Below are positions 18,937 through 29,500 of a DNA stretch of 30,570 bases, piece after piece. A program made the position numbers and the translations under genes. How positions within the stretch are numbered: the first letter of the stretch is position 1; each line of letters opens with the position of its first letter. Source of the DNA: Blastocladiella britannica (Eukaryota; Blastocladiomycota; Blastocladiomycetes; Blastocladiales; Blastocladiaceae); assembly GCA_025349905.2 (NCBI GenBank), contig MU624701.1:1-30570 (forward strand). Direction: 5' to 3'. The notes under the pieces are model-generated. The model saw only the letters and a program-made list of their open reading frames with translations, was not told the DNA's origin and did not search any database.

Positions 18937-19854
18937 TAACTTTCCATTCGCCATTCCAATCGAAAATTTGCGAGGTCCCTCTTGTGCCTAAGGGGGAAGG
19001 AGCAAATAACTGTAAATCATACGCAACAGAGGAATCAACCGGTATTCGCATTTCCCATTACGCCAAATTTATTATTTCGCCGCCGTGAAGTACGCATAAC
19101 CTGTTGCCCGCACCTTCTTCTCCAGCAAAAAAAAGTTAAGAACGACGGTTCCCAGTTTCTCGTTCCCTTTTTTCTTCACTATAGCAGCCTCTCACGATCC
19201 AATTCGTGAGCAGATTGTGTACGTCTTCCTCGTGGCACATCACTGTCATTTACAATAATTTAGGATCTTCACAAGGCCGATCCGACTCAATATCTCTGAC
19301 GTATTAGGATCGATCCGACCGCCCCGATAATCGCGGACCAACAAAACTAAAACGAGGGTGGAATCTTCCCAACACCCGACGTCGCCACCACCAAAACCCC
19401 AACCGTGCGCCGCGATTAATCGCCAGTGGCCCAACGGCATACCAGTTTGCCGGCCCGAAAACCTCCTCCGGCCATTCCGCGGCGTACTCGTCGCCCGCGC
19501 TCCGGCTTTCAAGCCCTCGTTGAAGATCCCGAAGACACCAACACTTTTAATCCAACAACAACCACTACTACTGCTAGCAGGACCGCTCGTGACGATCCGA
19601 CCCTTGCTGCCCCTCGCTCAGACTTTTCGGCACTAGAAGCACCTGTTTTTGCTGTTTCTGCGCTTGCTGACAACACCCCTGGTGCCCGGAGCGACAACTA
19701 CGACCACGGTTTCGACGACGACGATTCGGACGCGGTAGCGCTTGTTGCGCCGCCGCCGCCGCTCCCGCAGCAGCCCCTGGGATCCTTACCCCTATCTCAG
19801 CGCACTCTTATTCCAACTTCAACAACTACTCCCACTGATCCACCGATCCGCGCC
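18937..19854 (+). promoter_or_regulatory. ATG-free leader/promoter region of the K+ channel gene
   Basis: No ATG occurs on the plus strand in these 918 nt in any frame; about 14 would be expected by chance. The first ATG is the channel start at 19855. The last 426 nt (from 19429, after a TAA at 19417-19419) are also open in the channel's frame and read as low-complexity Pro/Thr/Asp-rich sequence. The pattern fits a long 5' leader purged of upstream starts, or an N-terminal extension begun at a non-AUG codon. A CTTCTTCTCCAG pyrimidine tract (about 19114-19125) could mark a start site or a splice acceptor. Confidence 0.55.
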
Positions 19855-22518
19855 ATGCCCTCGCGCGGAATGAAAAAACTCGATGGCGGCGGCTCTGATC
19901 CCGACATGAACAACGGTCGCCGCCCCAAGGGCAAGAAAATGGGCGGCGGCGGCCGAAAAAAGAATCCCATGGGCGACGACGGGCCCGGCGCCGGCCCTCC
20001 AGGCGAGTACACCGCCGGCGGCATGTTTTCACCAGCAATGCGGCGACAGCGGCCCACCGTCACCGAGCTATGGCAAAAGCTGTGGACGTTTTACCTGCTG
20101 CCGTCCGACCCGATTTACACCTACTGGAACTACTTGATGGTGCTGACGGCGGTGATCAACGGCGTGACGATCCCGTTCATGGCCGCGTTCCGATACCTCT
20201 ACGCCGGGTCGTTTGCCGGGCAGTACGTCCTGGATCTCATTTACTTGGTCGACATCTTCCTCAAGTTCCACGTGTCGTACCTGGACCGAGGGTTTTACGT
20301 GATTTTCCCCAAAGAAATGGCGCTGCACTACATGCGGTCGTGGGAGTTCTCGTTCGACCTGTTCTCCAACCTGCCGTTCGACTTGATTGCGCTCTCGTGG
20401 TCCCGGTCCGCGATTCCCGGCGAGATTCTGTACTTTTTGTCGATTGTTCGGTTGCACAAGCTCATGCGCACCTTCAAGCTCATGTGGTGGTTCCACAAGG
20501 AGGAAAAACGGCTCAACGCGCAGGCCGTGTTCCAAATGTACAAGTTCACGATCTACATCACGCTCATCACCCACTGGTGCACGTGCATCTGGTACGTGCT
20601 GGCGTGCCCCGACATGTGCCTGGACCCGTCGTGGGCAACCGACCCGAACCAGAACCCGGACTACAGCGACCGGCTCAGCATGTACGTATACTCGCTGTAC
20701 TGGACGGTGATGACCATGACCACCACGGGATACGGCGACGTGCACGCCACCAACGACCGCGAGCGCGTGTGGTCGATCGTGTGCATGATTACCGGTGTGT
20801 TCCTATACGGTTACGTGTCCGGCACCATTGCGTCGTCGCTGTCCAACTTGGACTCGCGCCGTGTGGCCTACCGGCAAAAAGTCGAGGCCATCAAGCAGTA
20901 CATGGTGGACCAAAACATGGACAAGGACATGCAGAAACGCGTCACGGGATGGTACGAGTACACATGGGAGCGCAACAAGGGCATTGACGTGCTCAACGTC
21001 TTTAATGACTTGCCGACCAACTTCCGCGCCGAGGTCGCGCTCAGCGTCAATGAGGAGATTATCGAAAAGGTGCCCATCTTCCGCGGCACCTCGCTCGGGT
21101 TCAAGCGAATGCTCTCGATTGCCATGCGCATCAACTTCTTTACCGCCGACACCTACATTGTGCACCGAGGAGAGATTGGCAAGGAAATGTTCTTCGTGGT
21201 GCAGGGTCGCGTGGATGTGCTCAATCACGACGAGAGCAAGCCCTTGTCATCCATGGTCGAGGGCAGTTATTTTGGTATGTTTATATGTTTTTTTTTTTTT
21301 TTTTTTGACTGTATGTGCGATCTGACCATTCATTTTTTATTGGTATGTATAGGCGAGTACATGCTCATTCTCGGCCACTTGTGCGAAGCATCGGCCAAGG
21401 CAGTGTGCAACTGCGATGTTTACGTGTTGTCCAAGGACGACTACGACCAAGCGTGCACCAACTACCCAGAGGATGCGTCTCGGGTACTGGCCGCGACCAA
21501 GGACATGTATCAGAAGCAATTGGAGAAGCAACAGCGGTTCCAACAACGGAAGAAATCGACCGACGACTTGAGCGAGCTGTTCGGTGACGACGACCATGGG
21601 GGCGGCGGCGACGGCACAGCGCACGGATCTACCAACCATGTACACGGCGGTGCGCGCCGCTCATCGTCCATGCGTCCGACCAAGGCTGAGCTGGACGACA
21701 ATTCGCTGGCAATGGCGGCCGCGGCGATGGCGCCAGCGGGCCTGATTCTTCCCGCCAACACGGGCCCCGGCGCACGCCGGCCGTCGTTCGGGTACTTTGT
21801 CATGGACGAGGACGACCAGCGGCGGATCGAGCAGCAAAAGATCGAGAAGCGGCGAAAGTCAGCGATCTCGGTGGCTCGGTTCAATGCCCAGGCACACTCT
21901 GACCGCGTGGCGCCCATTGACGACGGCGTGCGGCACGTAGGGACCATCACTCGTGGGTCCGGGTCCGCAGCCGGTTCTCCGCCCGGATTCGCACCACCGC
22001 CAACCGGATCGGCCATCAGCGTCATTTCCGGGCGCCGGTCGAGCGACCCACCGCCTGTCGCCCCGCTCGGATTCACGGTCATGTTGCCGGATGACGAAGT
22101 CCACGAGAGCTCTGCCGTTGCTGGGAGTGTGGACGGCTTTCGAGCTAACGGCTCGGGATCACCGAGCAGCAGCAGCAACGGCGGCAACGTCGGCATGTCC
22201 CACTATGGCGGCAGCACCGGAGGAATGAGTCCTGCGGGTCGCGGGCAGGGATCGTCGCTGGGTGCTTCGGGGGCACTGATGGCAGTCCCGTCCATGATCA
22301 TGGAAGAAGGTGCGTCGACTGCCGGCCTCGATTCGCATATCGCCCATGCCGGCCAACATCATCATGCTTCGGCGGCAGCAAGTACTCGTCATGGCCCACC
22401 GGGATCGGCTCCGCTGTCTCTTCCACTCGGCCATCCTGGCGCAGCACATGAACCACGGCAAGAAAGCACGCGAAAGAGCAATCCAACCCTGCAAGTCCCT
22501 GACGACGATTCTTCGTGA
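19855..22518 (+). CDS. Cyclic-nucleotide-binding-domain K+ channel (CNG/EAG type)
   Basis: Plasma-membrane cation channel subunit, presumably tetrameric. Exons 19855-21274 and 21353-22518 (78-nt intron, phase 1); 861 aa. A Gly/Lys-rich N-terminus without a PAS domain precedes S1 (about 88-110). S4 is RLHKLMRTFK, with basic residues every third position. The pore helix and filter TTTGYGDV (GYG at 292-294) are K+-selective in type. S6, a C-linker (QKVEAIKQYMVDQNMDKDMQ) and a CNBD (YIVHRGEIGKEMFFVVQGRV, YFGEYMLILGHL, CDVYVLSKDDY) follow. The long Gly/Ser-rich tail has no recognised domain. In Blastocladiella a cGMP-regulated K+ channel acts with a rhodopsin-guanylyl cyclase in zoospore phototaxis; this could be its relative. 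However, the phosphate-binding cassette has Cys484-Glu485 where nucleotide-binding channels have Arg-Thr. The intron is a multiple of three without stops and interrupts the CNBD. Confidence 0.92.
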   Translation: MPSRGMKKLDGGGSDPDMNNGRRPKGKKMGGGGRKKNPMGDDGPGAGPPGEYTAGGMFSPAMRRQRPTVTELWQKLWTFYLLPSDPIYTYWNYLMVLTAVINGVTIPFMAAFRYLYAGSFAGQYVLDLIYLVDIFLKFHVSYLDRGFYVIFPKEMALHYMRSWEFSFDLFSNLPFDLIALSWSRSAIPGEILYFLSIVRLHKLMRTFKLMWWFHKEEKRLNAQAVFQMYKFTIYITLITHWCTCIWYVLACPDMCLDPSWATDPNQNPDYSDRLSMYVYSLYWTVMTMTTTGYGDVHATNDRERVWSIVCMITGVFLYGYVSGTIASSLSNLDSRRVAYRQKVEAIKQYMVDQNMDKDMQKRVTGWYEYTWERNKGIDVLNVFNDLPTNFRAEVALSVNEEIIEKVPIFRGTSLGFKRMLSIAMRINFFTADTYIVHRGEIGKEMFFVVQGRVDVLNHDESKPLSSMVEGSYFGMFICFFFFFFDCMCDLTIHFLLVCIGEYMLILGHLCEASAKAVCNCDVYVLSKDDYDQACTNYPEDASRVLAATKDMYQKQLEKQQRFQQRKKSTDDLSELFGDDDHGGGGDGTAHGSTNHVHGGARRSSSMRPTKAELDDNSLAMAAAAMAPAGLILPANTGPGARRPSFGYFVMDEDDQRRIEQQKIEKRRKSAISVARFNAQAHSDRVAPIDDGVRHVGTITRGSGSAAGSPPGFAPPPTGSAISVISGRRSSDPPPVAPLGFTVMLPDDEVHESSAVAGSVDGFRANGSGSPSSSSNGGNVGMSHYGGSTGGMSPAGRGQGSSLGASGALMAVPSMIMEEGASTAGLDSHIAHAGQHHHASAAASTRHGPPGSAPLSLPLGHPGAAHEPRQESTRKSNPTLQVPDDDSS

Positions 22519-22614
22519 TCCTTTTTATTCTTATGACCTCGTCTCCGTTCTTTTTATATTTTGCCCAGTTGCTTTCCGAAAAATACAGAATATACTCTAT
22601 ATACACAAAAAAAG

Positions 22615-25600
22615 TCACTTCATTTTCTGGGTCTTTCCAAAACACAAGAACTGCATCTTGGAAGAAGCCATAGCGTCCGCCAGTATCTCCTTCACCTTGA
22701 CCGACTCGGCCTGCATTTGTCGCTCATCAATCGGCGGTGACCCGGATGGCAGACTGGACGCCCAGGCCCGGAAGGCGGCCATCACTGCCGCGTACGCCTG
22801 CTGGAACACTTCAGCAATGGCCGGAGTCTCGAACTTGGCCATGACTTGCTGAATCATCTCGAGCTCGAGCGTCAGCTGCAATAGGCCGCCGATCCCCGTG
22901 CGTTCGACCGAGACGCGCGCCGCTTGCAAGATCGCGCGTGCGGTCGCGGCGTACGCGGCTGATACCACACGAGGGGTCAATTGCGCGTACACGGACGTGG
23001 CGGCTGCGTGCAAATCCACGAGGTGCATGAGGGTCTGGAACACCCATGGTCGGACCTCTGGTTTTTTTTATTAAACAGCAATGAGTAAGCGATATACAGA
23101 AAAGATGAAATATACACAAACCAGTGGGCCTGGGAGCATTGATCCAGTCCATGCGCTCCGGGATCCCGGTGCGAATGGTCTTGTCAATCAGAACCATGGC
23201 TCGGCGAACAATCCCGTCCATGACCATCTCGTCGAGGTGGCGCACAATGTCAGCGACCTTGGCGCGCTCGCCGGGAAGCTTCTGGACCGCCAGGCCCTCC
23301 ACCATCACGCACAGCGCCGGCATGACCGTTTTATCCAAGTGGTCCAAGTTGCACACCACCACGAGCGATCGGAGATCCCGTGATGTCAGGGGCGAGGAGG
23401 GGGACAACGAGGTCGACGTGCCCGCTGCCAAGCCGTCGGCCGCAGCCGCAGGTGTCGATCCATTACCAGCCGGCCAAAGGGCCGGCGTGGATGATGTTCC
23501 AGTGGCGGTCGTCCCGTCACGTGGACTTCCACCTGCATCCATGGCAATGAGCCGGTACATGCCGTCCAGAAACGTGGCTACCGAATCAAAGAATGTCGGG
23601 ACCACCAGATTGCCGAGCCGTGGCGATTCCTTGGCGGCAGCGGGGCCACCCGGGACCGACAGCTGGCCCGGGGCTGGCGGTGGTGGGCTGCCACCGAACG
23701 AGGCATCCGATGCCAGTGGGCGTGCCACCTTAAATGCGGCCTGGACCATGACGCGCTGGAGCGAGTTGAAGAGCGGAATCAGCATGGTGACAGCGCCGCC
23801 GTTGGCCGACGCTTTTGGATCCTGGCTCCAATCCTCTAACCGTGGTAAGAGGGAGATATCTGCCATCATTTGCGTTGTTTAGTCCGTCCATCACATGCAC
23901 AAAAATGAACAAAGGTACCCTTCATCCAGACTGCAAGGAGCATCTCGAGCAACCCACCCTTGCATCGCTCGACCGCCTGGCCAATGCTCGCCATGGTTTC
24001 GGGCGGGACTTTAACCCCGCGGACCAGATCGGCGCACGTGTGCAGCTGCGCGGCGATGCGTGGGGCGTACACGGCGACCGTGACACCATTCATGCGCGAG
24101 AGCGGTGGCAAGTACGGCAGCGAAGCCAGGTGCCCGCTGACGGGAAAAACTGTGCCGCCTCCCGGTGGCGGTGATCGTGGGGTCATGGGTGATGGCGGCG
24201 GAAGCCCAGAGGCTGACAAGTCTGCTGCCGAGACGCCGAGCGCCAGTGTGTGCTGAATCAGAACTCCAAAGTATCCGGCAATGTCGCGCACCATGCGGTT
24301 GCACTGCTCGACCTTGGCCAAGTCGAGGTGCACGACACGGCCGCGGTTGCCTCGCCCTCCTCCACCTCCCGCACCGCCACCGCCTGCGGATTTGTTGGTG
24401 TACTTGCCCTCAATGTAGCCCTTGGCAAGTTTCCAAAAATCGGGTAGTGAGGATGCCAGGCTTGCAGAGAGGTCCGTGATGAGCACCGCGCGCGACGCCC
24501 ATGCGCGAACTTCCGGGTCTTTGCCAAACATGGTATCAAACTCTTTTTTGTTGCGGAGCATGACGGCCCGGCGGAACTGGGCATCCGAGAAGCGCTCCGG
24601 GGTTGGCTGGGTCGATGGGTCTGTCATACATGTCTATTTAGCGAATTCACTCAAGTGTACAATGGGTGAGACGCACCAGGCATGGCTCGGTACCACAAGC
24701 TGACCTTTTCCTTGAGCTGGGCAAGAATCCACTTGAACCGCGATTCCAGGTACGCCCAGACGGGGTCGGCGCGGGGATCAATATCCAGGACCAGAGCGAT
24801 CGCCATTTCCTGCTCTTCATTGGACCGCGTCGCATGCTGCTCCGTGAGCTGGCGCATCAGTTGGTCCACAAGTGCGGCCATGACTTTGGATACTTCGGCC
24901 CACACGGTGGCAAACAACGCGCGCTGGCCCGCGATCTTGGTCGCCGGCTGTTGCTGCTGCCCATTTCCAGCGGGCACCGCGAGAGCAATGACGCCATCGT
25001 CTTCGCCCATGGTTGGATCGTCGAGCAAGTCCGGGTACATGGAGACGACGATCGCGCGGCCCTTTTTATAGTCGCGCACGGCCGCATCGAACCCCGCCAG
25101 TGAAACATGGCTGCGTAAAGTGGCAGGCAGGTTGAAAAAGAACTTGAAGCGCTCGAGTACCGCAAGCGTGGAACGAATCCGGTCGGCGTGGGCGCGGCGG
25201 TCCAGGATCGGGCGAAAGACTTGCGAGGCCGTGGACGAGGCAATGTCGAGGGCATCGCTGAATCCGTCGGTACCGTAGTGGGTGGCCGGGTCGAGCTCGC
25301 GCTCTGTCCAGCCGCGGAATGCGTCTGGTGATTTCAAGATGTCAGCGTCTGGTCTCTTTAAAAAAAAAAAGGAAATGAAAAAGGGTATACCGTCCACGGT
25401 GGCCTTGGCCACGACAAACTCGTCAAAGTGATCGCGGACCAGCGAGCGCATGCCCTCGGCCTGCTGCCCGCCCGAGTCGTCAATGCGGCGCATGGCCATT
25501 TCCAGATCGCGGAACGACGCGCTCGGGTGCACGACGGCGAGGAATTTCTTGGGATCAAAGTCCTTGTGAGAGACGGCCAGCACCTCGAGTGGGAGCGCAA

Positions 25601-26069
25601 GCTGGCGGGGCAGCGACCGGAACACGGACGGCTTGAGCCGTAGCGGATCGGCGTCGTCCAGGTACACGGGAGCGGCTCCTCCCGTTACTGCATCTGGAAG
25701 CGATGCCGCAGATGCACCAGCGCGCGGGTCGGCGCCGCCAGCGAGACTGCCTGTGAGCGACGCGGCGGAACCCATTGCTCCCACGGCAGCAGAGGCAGCG
25801 GCTATGGTTGCGGGCGGAGGAACGGCCGGATCGGTCCAACGGTCCTGGTCCATGTCTTCGAGCGCATACAGTGCCAGTAGCTCGCGCTCCGAGATCACGG
25901 GGTTGCCGGCGGCAGAGGCCGGCGCAAAGTGGCGGCTGGGCGATCCGCCGGCCGTGGGCATCGGGGGCATGGGCGGTTGGCCAGGGGCCACCGACGGTCT
26001 TCGGTGCTCGCGGTGCCGCGAGGGTCTTCGTGGCGGCAGGCCAGTGCCTGGAGTGCCGACGGCGGACAT
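22615..26069 (-). CDS. SEC5: Exocyst complex subunit Sec5
   Basis: Component of the octameric exocyst that tethers secretory vesicles to the plasma membrane at growth sites. Minus-strand exons: 26069-25391, 25348-24677, 24620-23919, 23859-23122 and 23057-22615 (introns 42, 56, 59 and 64 nt, all phase 1); 1077 aa. The N-terminus is Pro/Ala-rich and disordered. The Sec5 core starts at DFDPKKFLAVVHPSASFRDL (about 170-190) and FDEFVVAKATVDD (about 215-227). It continues with ERFKFFFNLPATLRSH, YKKGRAIVVSMYPDLLDD, LFATVWAEVSKVMAALVDQL and PVWAYLESRFKWILAQLKEK. After the joins come ISLLPRLEDWSQDP and EVRPWVFQTLMHLVDLHA. A poly-Gly insert is present in exon 3. Every join restores sequence typical of the family. 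Intron 1 is very short and in frame. The start ATG follows TCCCTAAAAAA. The stop is 96 nt from the convergent channel gene's stop. Confidence 0.9.
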
Positions 26070-26081
26070 TTTTTTAGGGAT

Positions 26082-26300
26082 TTATTCGTCAAGATGGTGA
26101 AGTTTGAAGAGGGCTCCTTCCTCCTCGGAGCGCCATCGTTCCTCCTTGTACCCTAAACCAACGCATTCCAGAATAGTTCCTCGCCTTGGATCTCGAACTA
26201 AAGCTGGAAATGGAACTGGGATCCAGCATTGGGAAGCATCGGATCCGTGGTCCTTTAGTCGAGCAGTTCCTGTCACTGCGTTTGCCATGTTAATCACCAT
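26082..26300 (-). CDS. Upstream ORF (72 codons) just before Sec5
   Basis: The minus frame is open from 26588 down to a TAA at 26082, and its first ATGs are at 26300 and 26288. The stop lies 12 nt before the Sec5 ATG and in the same frame. The encoded 72 residues (MVINMANAVTGTARLKD, WIPVPFPALVRDP, ILECVGLGYKEERW, EGALFKLHHLDE) look protein-like, but codon use is less GC3-rich than in neighbouring genes. It could be a regulatory uORF in a Sec5 leader, an independent small gene, a decayed exon, or chance. No homologue recognised. Confidence 0.3.
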   Translation of the reverse strand: MVINMANAVTGTARLKDHGSDASQCWIPVPFPALVRDPRRGTILECVGLGYKEERWRSEEEGALFKLHHLDE

Positions 26301-26572
26301 ACTCTGTAGCTTTCTGCGACTGGCCGACAGTGTGGTGGATCGTTGCCCTGCAAGCGTGACTGGATCCTCGATAAGATGAACGGTTGGTCCCAGTCCAGCG
26401 TAGCGTCGGGATCTCCCTCGCCTTGCTTGGGACGCTGCATATGCACCATACCATGTCAAGAGTCGATCATACCGTGGAGTAAATGAAGTAAACGAGAACG
26501 CCACACGTCGGCAGTGTGGGTTGAATGCGAACAACGCTGGTCGCTCTTCCAAAAGCAAAAAACATAAAGGAA
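26301..26572. promoter_or_regulatory. Divergent intergenic region, Sec5 / family X copy 2
   Basis: Together with the upstream ORF above it forms the roughly 500-nt space between two divergent genes. The plus strand has an ATG at 26525 in frame with the family X gene, 48 nt before the preferred ATG at 26573. GGATCC occurs repeatedly (near 26219, 26240 and 26363) without an evident larger repeat. No TATA box is obvious. Confidence 0.4.
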
Positions 26573-29500
26573 ATGCCGTCCGACCCACGACGCCGCTCGC
26601 CCTTGTCGCCGACGAGGACCGCCATCATTTCGGGCCCCCTTGCCGTCGTGGCCTCGACCAACCCGACCCTGATACCCGTCTCGTCCGACGACCACCATGG
26701 CTCCAGTAGCGGTGGTGGTGGTGGAGCCAGCACCCCGTTTGCTTTACAGAGTCCCGCGCCGTTCCTGGCGTCGTCATCGTACGCCGAGAGCTGGCACCGT
26801 GGTCCGTCTGCGTCTACCACAACGCCATCGATGGTCCTGGCCCCACCCCCGCGCCTGTCTTCGGCGTCGCCTCGGCCGGCCCCCATGTCGCCCATGTCAC
26901 CCATGATGCCCATGTCGCCCGTGTCGTCTTCTTCAGCAGCTCCTGGCGGTGGTGGTGCTGGCAGTACCGAGCCCAAAAAGAAGCGCTGGTCCCTCTTCAA
27001 GCTGCTGGCGTCGCCTGGTCCCACGGCGTCCTCCTCATCGGGCGATGCGAATGCACCCATGTCGCCAATGTCGCCCATGTCATCTTCTTCGCCCTCTGCA
27101 ATACTGGCACGACCCACCATCTCGGCCCCGGTCCTTGTGGTGCCGCTAGAGCCGCCCGGGTCGCTTGCCACCGCGCCGCCGGCCCTGCGGTCGCGCATGG
27201 CATCTGCCCCCGCGGCCCTGGACTCGGCCTCGGTTGCCGAGGACTCGACTACTGCGTCTGAATTGGTTTCAGAAGGGTCGCTGCTCGCGCGTCGCCGGAC
27301 CATGCACGCTACCCGCACGCCACCGGTTGCTGCTGCCACCGCGGACCTGCCACGGCCGACAACCATGCGCTCGTTGCCATTCGCGGAACCCGCGGACCCG
27401 ACCGTGTCTCTGGCGACCGCGCAGTACGACGTGCGACGCGCACGGGCGGTGTCCATGTCGTCGGTGCCGCAGACGCCGCTCACTCCCGTATGGACGGGAG
27501 CACTGCTGACCCCGTCGGCGCCCGCATCCTCCGCGGCTCTGGCGCCTGCTGATAACGGCCAGAGCCCACCGTCGGCGTCGATGCTGGACCGCGCTTACGA
27601 CGTGCTGCGGCGAGCATCGAGGTCGCGATCACGCGCTCGCCGCGACTCGCAAGACAGCGCTCCTGATGTCGACCAAAAGTCCTCGGCACCTCGGTCGCAG
27701 TCGCGGCCGCGCTCGGGCGATGTCGAATCGTCTGCGTTCGCCACCACCACCAAGTCGCCGTCATCGTCGAGATCGGCCGCTCGGCGATCGTGGACGGGTC
27801 TCTTTGGCTCCCAAAATGGCAATGGGACCAATGGTGCGGCTGGGAGATCACGTAGCGGCAGTCGCGACCGTAAAAAGGCGTCCCGTCGCGTCTCGGCCCC
27901 GCCACGGGTATCTAGGTCGACTGCCAACCGAGTCAAACGGACGGAGGCTGAGTTTGACGCCTTTTTCTCATCGGGTGTCACGGTTCTGGTCTCGCAGATT
28001 GCATTGCAGCCAAGGTATTTTGCCTTTTTAATTTCACAGTTGGACCTAACTGACTGAGTGATCTTCTTCCAAAAGGATCGTGACCTACCGCCTTGCCAAC
28101 GGTCAGCACGTCCGTCCACTCCCGAGCACCGACCCTGCTGCTCGTCCTTGGTCGCACCCGCTGTCCATGTTCCAAGTGGTACCACCGCCCAGCGCCCCCA
28201 AGCCGCTTGGCCCGTGGCGATCCCGAATGCGGTCCAATTCCGCAAACCGAGCCAGGTCGCTGAGCAGGGGTCGTGAGTCGACGAGTCTGGGGCGGCAATC
28301 TCACTCTGTCTCTCCAACTGGGTCGGCCTGCACTGCGACTCTCCCTTTCAACAATAACAACGCTGCCATGACGGCGATGGCAACACCAAGTAACAGCGGG
28401 AACGGAGGCAATACCAATACCACCCCGTCATCGAACAACGGCAGCAACAACGGCAGCCGTCCTCGTCGCCTCGAAGCACCGTTCCGTGTCGGTGCCGACG
28501 CGCCCGCGATCCCGGCCCTGCCAGCGTCAGCCCAGCAGCGGCGGGGCACTGCAGGCTCGTTCCGGATCCCAACACCGCCTCCGGCCGCGACCCGAGTTGC
28601 TGCCGCGACTATGACGACAATTGCATCCACTCCACCGCTGTCCTCGACCACATTGTCATCGTCGGTACCGTCGCCCCATATCGCGTCCCAGCCACCGTCT
28701 TCGACCTCCTCTGCTTCCTCCTCGTCCTCAATCGGGTCGTCAGAGCTGCCGGGCTGGATGCGGCGCTATTACGGACTGCCCAGGGCAACCTCGCGCCATG
28801 TGGTGAAGCTGAGTCATGCGGTGGACGCACCCCGCGGCCGGTCTCAGGAACCGCAGCTGTCCCGATCTCGTTCATTACAACGGACACTACCGCCAACACC
28901 ACTGGATCCATCGACCACCACCACCTCCTCCGGCGTAGTTCCGGCGCCATTGTCGCCACCGCTAAATGCCACGTATGACAATTACGAGATTCCAGTGCGC
29001 TTGGCCGGGACGACGCCGCTGGGATCCGAAGTGCGCGTCCCGATCGGGTTTCCCAACGACCGGCCAGCGACCGCGTTTGCGATTCTCGAGTGGCTGGACG
29101 ACGAGCAGGCGGTGGTGGGGGCGGTCGCCCAGGCCATGGCCTACGAGCAAGAGTCGCAGGAACTCGTGGACGAGTTTGAGTCCATGCTGGCGGCCACTGC
29201 ACAGTTCCAGGTGGCGGCCACGGCTGAGTGGGTGCAAGTGAAGACCAAGTACGGGCCGGCCGAGGCCGATTATACATTTGGCGTGCGACTGGCCGAGTTT
29301 GACGCCCGGTGGAGCGTGCGCAGCGCGCCGTTCGAGGCCGACGCCCAAGTGATGCGGGTCCAGCAGCAGCGGCGGCGGCGGTCCTTGTCCGGGTCGTCTG
29401 GGTCCGACGATCCGTATCACCGGACGCACCACCATGCGCGCGCACGGTCTCCACCACCACCGTCGACACGCGGCGCAAGCGACGTGCCGCCGATGCCACC

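Noticed and set aside
20070..20987. 305-residue plus frame over the channel's membrane domain
   Set aside because: Wrong frame of the S1-S6 region; the channel frame carries all the motifs.
26884..27092. Repeated ATGTCGCCC units as a regulatory repeat array
   Set aside because: The triplet period is in frame and codes Met-Ser-Pro repeats in a disordered protein, so coding reiteration explains it.
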